Source: Saccoglossus kowalevskii
Lineage: Eukaryota > Hemichordata > Enteropneusta > Harrimaniidae
Length of the DNA: 10,653 bases
Assembly: GCF_000003605.2 (NCBI RefSeq)
Contig: NW_003140812.1
Location: 463,148-473,800, forward strand
Direction of reading: 5' to 3'
The notes beneath the pieces were generated by a model. The model made no database searches, was not told the DNA's origin, and saw only the letters and a list, made by a program, of their open reading frames with translations. Below are positions 1 to 9,000 of the stretch, piece by piece. A program made the translations under genes and the position numbers. The first letter of the stretch is position 1. Every line of letters starts with the position of its first letter.

Positions 1-73
1 CTGGGTTTATTTTTTCTGATTTTCCATCAAATGCTAATGATAATTCTCCTATTTTAGACTTGAGGTCATTCAT
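1..73 (-). CDS. possible XRN2-like exon 14, cut by the window edge
   Basis: After tattgtttag an open stretch reads [20 protein letters not shown] and runs to position 1. Phase 0 fits the preceding exon. It could be the family helix with a VNL..V pattern that follows the RLVNLYK helix. The usual glycine-rich turn (GGYLT) would then be missing, so another exon may lie between 74 and 421, or this may be chance. Its continuation beyond the window would settle it. Confidence 0.45.
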   Translation of the reverse strand, partial: MNDLKSKIGELSLAFDGKSEKINP

Positions 74-3000
74 CTAAACAATAACACTTTTGCATTAATT
101 CGATAATCAAAAGGCGCAATAGATTTGTCCATATCATATCACCAATCCACACATTTACATATAATATTGCGTATAGCACTTATTGGCATAAAGACTGAAA
201 CTAATTTTATAATGATATTAGAGAACAGCACACGCATTTTAGAATTATTGAGAGTATGATATGATAAAGCCTGCTCGAAGCATCGTCACGTTGATTTGTG
301 GCCAGGATTTATGTTCCGAGTGCCATTATTATAACTATATTTCATGTGGTTTCAACCCATGTACATGTTCATGTCATGGTAGTCACAACTATTAATGAGC
401 ACTTAATACAGGTATTCTTACCATGGTGTGTGTAACAGCTGTCTTGTACATACGTATCAGCCTATCAAGTGCCTTCTCGCTGAAATAGAAACAAAATAGT
501 CATTAATTTAATAATATGAAAATATGAAAGTATTATACTTTAGGCATTCAAGTGTATGTATCTAGATATATTAATGGTATATGCCATAACTGACAAATCC
601 TATTTGTTATGTCGTTATTCTTAACAGATCCACACCCAGTAAGTCGTGTGTTTTGAACTTCTTTCCAACAGGAGTGTTAAAACTATATGTGAATTGTTGA
701 TTATTTAGCATGCATTATTAATTTATCATTATCGAATGGCGTGTTTCCAACAATTGTTTTGCCGTTGCTAAAGAAACCTGGTCTTGATATCGTCCAGTGT
801 CAACTTTATCTTGTGTCTCAAAATCGATTAGAACGGTTGGCAAAGCAAGTACTGGCACATATCAAAGAGCATTCTATAGATAAATGTTTCAGGCTGCATA
901 CAAAAACTCTATAGCACCACAAAGTTATATTTTGACTGGTATGGGTGGCCAAAAAGTGTCCATCTTACTGTTTCTCGGTGGGCAAATGGTTAAATTACAG
1001 AGTGCAGAATGAGGCGACAAAGCCGGTATTTATAACGAACAAAATGATTGTTTCATCGGCTTCTGGGGAGATATAGTTTTAAAGATATTGTTTGTTTTCA
1101 AAGCTTGCCATGGTTAGATACCTAGGTATTGAGCCAACGTTTTAAACCCGGACACGCCTTTGAGATCCCGTCTTGGGCCACATCTGATTCATTGCTTTTT
1201 GTTCCAATGTCAACCTGTGGCGAAACGGCGTTTGCTGTATGGGGTCCACGACTTTGGGAAGCCTTGGCAAATTTCCAAAAGTAATGTCGTGGTCAATTTT
1301 AAAATTATGCTAAAAAGGAATTTGTTCAGAATGCCTGATTATATTTTGATTGTCTCTTGCTTAATTTCTTTAGTTATCCTTCTTATTGAGTTTAGTATTT
1401 GTAGTCATTATGTATTTATTTTGTTAGTTTTTGTACTTAATACCCTGCTGTAAAATACTGTGTTTTATATTTGCCACTTGTTTGTTATTCGCCCTTGATC
1501 AGTATCAATTCATGTAATTAAATTGTTATAATTGGAATAACTTACTTGATATTCAGTGAAGGCAATTTTGGTAAAAAGTCATTGCCAAGGAGGCAACATA
1601 AAAACACCCAGTCATCAATAGTTCGCTGTAGAATACAACAACAAAAGTAAACTTGGAATACCAGTAATGTTTATTTGAAATCAGGAGAATTATGCTTATT
1701 TCATCACATGAGGTCATCACTCAATTGGTAAGTGTATAGCCATGACGGAAGTTAACAAATACAAAGATATTGGATCTGTAAGATTCATTCACAGTGTGTA
1801 AAATATTATTGACAGGAATTACATGGAAGTCATATTAGCGATGTTGAGGAATAATATAAAACTGTTGTTTTCACACAGAACATGAATCAGAATATGGAAA
1901 ACAAATGTCATCTTCTCTAGCATGGACACAACTTGTCAGTTCTATAATAATGTCAAACATGGAGGTCAAGGCAGGGTACAGTTTACAAATATAGCTGACT
2001 AACTTAACAAACATATTTAGGATGTAGATTGTTTTGCTATTGAGTTTACTCACGTTGATATTGTGCACTCCACTTCCCAGCCCAGCTACGTACATTTCTT
2101 TCTCAAGACACTGTAATTTAGTAATAAAGAAGTACGGAACTGTAAAATGTATGGTGTACAATACTTAAGCACATGATATTATTAACATTGAATATTATAT
2201 AATGCAGCACATTACAAAACGCACCTTTCGTAGGACTTCTAAGTGTACGAATATGAACTTCTCTTGTACAACCTGAAACGCGAGAGTATTATGAGTGGTC
2301 CTCACTTACTTGTTGACTTTGAGCTAATTGGCAACTTTTAAAACGCTCATCATAATTATTGATATGATTATACAGTTCAAGTCAATGAAATCGACTGTGC
2401 TATATGAGGTTCACCACAAGATGTAATAATCCTTAGAAAGTTTGTATTAGTTAAATATATTGCGATATTTGTACAAAGTTAATTTACCTCACGTTCTTGT
2501 CTCGGTGCTATTCTACAATCTCTCACTATATACCCTGCAATAGTACAATATTCACACACTGACTACATCTCATCTAATACAACTAAATAATGTCGCAACA
2601 ATCATGGTCGCGTGAACAATTGTTCGAACCATACCCACGCCTTCACATAACCAGAGAATTTTCTTGAGACGTTTACATCTGCAATCTGAGGATGTTCTTA
2701 TAACAGGAATAGAAACTGAATCTGTTTACGGATAATAATTAACTTTTCACTTTCAAAAGCTATGTGGTTAATTAATAATTGTAAAGCTTAGCACACGTGT
2801 TAGTCACATTTTCGTAAAAAAAGCAAAAACAATGATCAATCATGTGTCTATAATTAATTAAGTATTTGGTTCGCCAATGAACAGTATTCTTGAATTGCTA
2901 ATTTATTTTCAAAATATCATTCCAATTAAATTTAGAATTACCCTTGTCTTTGCACCAATCACCGAGCGGTATTTCTTTTCTGATGATTGATAAATTTGGT

Positions 3001-6000
3001 TCATGGGTTGCCAGACCTATTATGGTTGAAATACATTTCATTTATATATAACAATAATACATTAACTCATTATGCCATTGTGAATGACGCCGTTTTAATT
3101 ATAATTGTTCTAAAATATGAAGAAAATGAATCAGTAATTGTAGCCCTTATATGACAATTTAGTCCAATGGATGTCAATTTGATCAATAATTATAATAATT
3201 ATATCGTTACACCTCATGTACGTTAGTTTGAACATAATATTACATTAGTCACATGATAAAATTATGTACTCACCCAAGAGAATGAGATCCGCTAACAGGA
3301 ACAACAAGAGAATTTTATTATGGGAATATGACGCATTTATTAAACATTACAATACAAACGTTGCTCAAACATTACCACATCCCTTGCTTGAGTGGACTAG
3401 TTAGGTAACTATCAAGTCGTGCAATTTACTAGTCGTGCAATAGGAAACAAAATTGAAACCAGTCTGCCATTTTTAATCGAAACTTTAACTTACGTTTAAA
3501 GGTTGATTTGATCAATATTTTTGAATATCGAAAAAACGAAATTGACATGAACAACGATATCATTATGTTCGGTGTATGTGCACAGCCGAGATTTGCTTGA
3601 CTTCGATAAAAAATTAATATATTAATTTTAGAGAACGAGTCATATTAGACATACACGAGAAAACACAATGGAAGAATGACTTACCGTCGTTGCTATAGAT
3701 ACAGTGACGCGAGTTAATGTCATGTGTAGGTGTTGCTGATGTAGAAAAGAATAAGAATTTGAGACATTACACAACATGAAATCAACTACTTAACGATACT
3801 CATTTTGGGAGCCTGGATGAGCGATTAATTTCCTTCACACCCCCTGACACTGATAATACCTTTCTGTCTTCGAACTATTTCCATAATCTTATGCTCGCCT
3901 TCACCTGGAACAGTGGCATCTGACAAAATAACCTTTAAAAACAAACTTTAATTGTAATTGAGATTGCATTACTTGTTAAGGTCTCAATTGATTTTTATTT
4001 TCAGCAAATTTATTAGCGTACAATAAATAATTGACGTCATATAAAATACATACCTTAATACCAACCCAACTGGGTTGAGTGTTTATTTTGTTTGCTATGT
4101 ACTCGTGTAGGTGAACATGCAGTCTAGACATAAACTTGGTGCCCTATAAATGCACACATCAAACATATTACTTTTAAAAATATTAGGATTATTATGTTCA
4201 TAATTATAACAACTGAAATATTAATTAAAAGTAACCTTAGGAATACTGATGAAAATAAGTATGACAGCTCACCGGACAAATTAGGTTTCTGTTAAATTCT
4301 AATTCGTCTGCTGATGATTCAGATTCAGAAAATCCTTTTTCATGCCATATCAAATCTAGTTCAGTGTCTGACATCCTAAAAGATATACATAAACAGTACT
4401 AGATGATCGACCCCGTCTCTTTGTATAACTTAATATATCACACCACAGCTTCATAATAACTGGTAGAGTCAAGGTGGTTTGGGAGAGTAAAACCTATTAC
4501 CATATGACTTATTTTATACTGATGATCACAAAATCACGATACAAAATACTTTTTTATGGAAATTTTTTTTTGGTAATATTTAAAGATAATCACGGGCGAC
4601 TATAGATTAAAGAATGGTGTGTACAATAGATGAGCATACATGTTAGTTATCTGTCACCCATTGTTGCCAGTAGTATACAATAGAATTTGAGTTATGTGAT
4701 GAATTACACAGACTGCTCACAGTAAATGCAAATTGAAGTATTTTACATTTGAATATACAATTCAAGGTTACTAACCTCTCCTCCTTGTCACTTAGGAATC
4801 TCCGTGATCTCCTGCTATTGTTTTTTGCAAACGGCGTGACACCATCTACTGCAATGTATAACATTTTCTTTGGACGAACTATTTCCATCAACATATCTAT
4901 GAATTTAGACATTCCCTCAAACTTCTCTTCTTCGTTTATTGGCAAAGGCCTTGAAAACACATAATATTTACATACAAACTTTATTATTATTGCAAGTACA
5001 TTGGTTAACATTTATTAATAATAACTGATAATACAACAAAGCTGTGTGTCATCTTACAGTTTCATCATGTAAACGATGTATCAATCGTAATACTGATTTT
5101 CCAGATATAATACTGATTTTTTGGGGTGACTGGATACTATAACACAATTGTGTAGACATTTCTCTGATGTTGTATAACTTTTCACTGTTCTAGTGGCGAC
5201 ACAATTTGATAAGCAATTTAAGCTGAATGGTGATGCTAGTGATACAGGGGCTGGGGCAGTATTGCTGCAAGGGAATCCCCAAAAAATTTACCATCCCATC
5301 TGTTATTTCCCAAAGAGGTTTGGCAAACATAGGAGAAGTTACTCTACGATTGAGAAGGAAACATTGTATCTAACACTAGTATTACAAAATTGTATACCTT
5401 AGTTCAACCACACTAGCTGTTATTGTACAAACGGATCATAATCTTACATTCATCCATAAGATGAATAATAACCTGAGATGTAAGGTGGAGTTTGCACTTA
5501 CAAGAGTTTAATCTTGATTCACATTAGTGGAAAGAATAATGTGATTGCAGTCTGTTTGTCACAAGGTTTTGCATGAAAAAGTTTACTACTGATTAAATAA
5601 TAGGAATTGCAAGTTATGTTAATGTTTGAAATTTGTGTCTGTTGAGAGTTCAGTTTGAGTAATGCAACTTATTTTCGTCTTACAGTATTTTCATTGTCAT
5701 AGGAGTTATTGCTATATAGTCACGTACAAATGGAGGCTCAGTATATCACTTAATATGTATATTAGCACAATGTATGGAGTAGAACAAGTAAAATTACAGT
5801 TTCATTGCGGAATATGGTAGTAGAACTCCAGAATACGGTTCTCGTTTAGTGGCACCTTCCCTGACCAATGTACAAGCGTTTTTACAGAAAACGTAACACG
5901 GCAGGACAGTTCAGACCAGACACAGAGACGTGTCTTCACATGTGTATAGTCAATCAGGCGGGTGGGGGGTGGGGGTTCACAACTTGCACACCAGTCCCGA

Positions 6001-9000
6001 AAAGCGCACATCACGAGGAGCCTTTTTAATTTTGAAGTTGCAATCAAAATCGTGCAAATGAATAAAAGGAAATATTTTTCTGTTCAACAAGAGTTCATTC
6101 TTTCTATTTGCTTATTTTGATACAGTCTCCAACTACAACGTGTCACCGAACGAGCACAACCACATACTGGCATAAATGCATAGTGGATCATGAAGTATCA
6201 TCTCCATCTTTCAAATTGAACGATTGTTCAACACCACCTGCACGACTTGCAGCAGGGGGATTAAAATGCCACTGGATATTTATTCTAAGTCTATTATAAA
6301 TACAACTTTGGTTCCGTTAGCAAGTATCTGTTCCAGGTTAGTCTCAGCTCTCAGAAATGGTCCCATTATTACTGTAGAGATGGGCAGGTGGTCCATGCCG
6401 ACTAATGAATCACCACACATTTGATATGAACAGCCTGAATAGAGCCATGCAGGTGAACATGTATCCATATCACTTAATGGTACGTCTTCTGTACTTAACA
6501 TACAGCAATCCAGAAATAGAAAAAAACACATAACAATACATAACATAAGGTTGCCATAAGAATGCTGGACCATGGAACCTTGGGGACGACGTGGCATCAA
6601 AATATGCACCAACATTTGGTGATCAGCTGGATCTTTAGACAAATGTTCCTCTGGCCAACATAAGAATCTCGGCGCATTCACAGTCCGCCAACTTTACCTT
6701 AACTTCATGGAACATTTGTTTTATATCAGCAACAATGGCAACTGGCTTCTGGAAGAAATGCTCTCACAAGGGGATCATTAAGATCAAGGCCTTGCTGAAG
6801 AAAATCATTGAGAGATTTATTTGGCAGCACAGTCAAACACAACTGTCTGGTTTATTCAGACGAATTACTAAATAAGGAAGTAAATACCAGATGGAACCAG
6901 ACTTTGTTGCTGACAAATACTCATCCATGCAGGAGCTTTCAATATACGCCTCTTCAGTAGCTTCAACCTTCTCAGTGTAAGTTATGTTTTGTTGGCTAAG
7001 CATGGATCATCACATCGTCAAGGAACTGATTGTCTTCGCTCTCCATTTTTTTTAGCAACATGCATGCCCTGATATCAAACAATGACTTTGTGAAATCTGC
7101 GTTGTACATATGAGGAGCTGAGGAGTTAGGTTCAAGACACTGGATCAGGGTATTACAGTTCTAAACTTGATACACATCAATATAATTTATGCTGGTGCCA
7201 CCACACATCTTTCATCATTCCCAATAAAGAGAGTGACTTCTTTAACTTCTATTTCTAGCAATTGTATATCAGGTCATATCCATCTTGGTCAGAATACTGT
7301 CAACTTCTATCGGTAACCTGTCCATGATCTAGTCACACATTATGGATCAAGTTTAGTCCTCTCAAATCTATTTGTACTTTATGACCATTAATCTGCTTAT
7401 GTGCAATCGGTGTGGACAATGGGTGACAGAAGGTTTACCAGTAATTCAACTTATCAGCAAGGCTGTTAAGGCAGATAGACGATGTATCAATTCTTTGGCC
7501 TCCATCTACCCAACGTAAACGAACAGGAATCACATGCAAACTTATATAAAAAGCATATCAAATGCATGCTGAGTTTGATGTTTCAAGATGAAGCAAAGGA
7601 TTATGTCTTCTGCCACGGCCTATGCTAGAGCAAATACGTCCAATTTCTAACCAAGTGGTAAGTTTTGCGTCTAGGCAATAGTTATATAGCCTGCGCTCCC
7701 TCGCAAAATCCTTTATCTTTTGGAATGGTTTGAGCGTAAATTTATGACGATTTTCAAATGCAAGGCTACCACTGCAAAACAGACCTCTTGCTATTGATTC
7801 AGGTCATGCAAATTTGAAAGGTGTATTATCTATATATGTAGCTAATGTAGTAGCTTTAACTGAATGATGTCTTGGTCTGTCCTTTTTTCTATCTGGCTTA
7901 GATACTGTCAATTCACCAAATCTTGTATTTGCAATCTTGTATTTGATCTGTTCTTCAGAAATCAGGTAAGATGCAGTAATCGAGTTTCAGTGCCTACACT
8001 GATTACCTTGGCAGTTTACTCGACCGTATCTGCTTGTAAGTATTATGGTAACGACATAACAGCTTTTACCAGATATCCATTGAATTGATATAAGCATGTA
8101 AATTCATTTACTAATGTGACAATTCTTCATATCACGAGCCATTTTCTGAAACTTCATATGCCTTCATCTGAGGGCCTTTCACCACGTTGTCATTAACCAA
8201 AGCTTGAAGAGATGGTGTTCCATGCTTCTGTATATCCTCTCTCTGGAGGAAGAATGACACAGTTTTTGGTTGCCTCTTTAGCTGCACCAGTGCAGTATTA
8301 GATAAAATAAGATAGTTTTACGTTATCATCCTATCAGTAATGGTTTTATGTTCACCTCAAAATTTCTTATAAATGTTGAATATGCAACTGATTCACTATC
8401 AAATGTGGGAAACTCATGTTTTGGTAGACTCAAGTTAATGGCTAATACTTTGGCTGTCTCCAACTGATTCTACACAGTGCAGTTTCTGCAATTGGTATGA
8501 TTCTGGGAGAAAGTCACCATAACCTATCATCTCGTGCTCTATAAGTCTTCTACTGTCATCAACAATGTTCACTGGTACCATGTACATTGTCATTGGAGTT
8601 TGTATGTTGTGGACTTGTTGCACCTGTAGTACTCAATGTACTGAACTATATGATTGTATATATGATTGAAAATAATTGCTCATCCTTCCTTGTTTGGTCT
8701 GCCTCTGCAAACCAGGAAGTTTATCAGACTTCTAGTCTGGTTCAATTTCTTTATCGATAAAGTCTACTTCAATCTCAGCATGTCTTAACTGACTTTGAGG
8801 TTGAATGATTAGCATTCCTGCTTCCTGCTGCTCCATTTCTTGACGCATCTGAAGTAGAAGTTTTTCGGTTTCTTCCCTGAGCTGCAACTCTTTTATGCGT
8901 TTAATGCTTCATCTGTTGTCAACCTTGAGCTAGTCCAACTCCCACTGGTCAAAGCACGTTCACTCTTTGCATCTTTGGATCACAACTTATCATTGTATTG

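Noticed and set aside
1871-2161. 96-codon minus-strand ORF taken as one gene
   Set aside because: Only 2054-2110 fits the XRN alignment. The rest is intron reading through on both sides of good splice sites.
2600-2680. Minus-strand stretch with LWLCEG, tested as the missing zinc-knuckle exon
   Set aside because: The cysteine spacing does not fit C..C...GH, and exons 8 and 9 already join in phase without it.
3187-3210. AT-rich near-palindrome in an intron
   Set aside because: It is imperfect and expected by chance at this base composition.
4749-4964. 71-codon plus-strand ORF
   Set aside because: It is the antisense shadow of XRN2-like exon 2.
5058-5092. Possible extra XRN2-like exon on the minus strand reading [11 protein letters not shown] before gtaaga
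   Set aside because: It resembles the family IIH..THPED segment, but that segment is already encoded at 9750-9819, and its end phase does not fit exon 2 either. It also overlaps a small direct repeat.
6280-6681. 133-codon minus-strand ORF as an intact gene
   Set aside because: Its first part is BEL/Pao reverse transcriptase in frame. The rest crosses a deletion into integrase in a wrong frame.
7864-8088. 74-codon plus-strand ORF
   Set aside because: It is antisense to the decayed Gag region, with no recognisable domain, and ends in AT-rich sequence.
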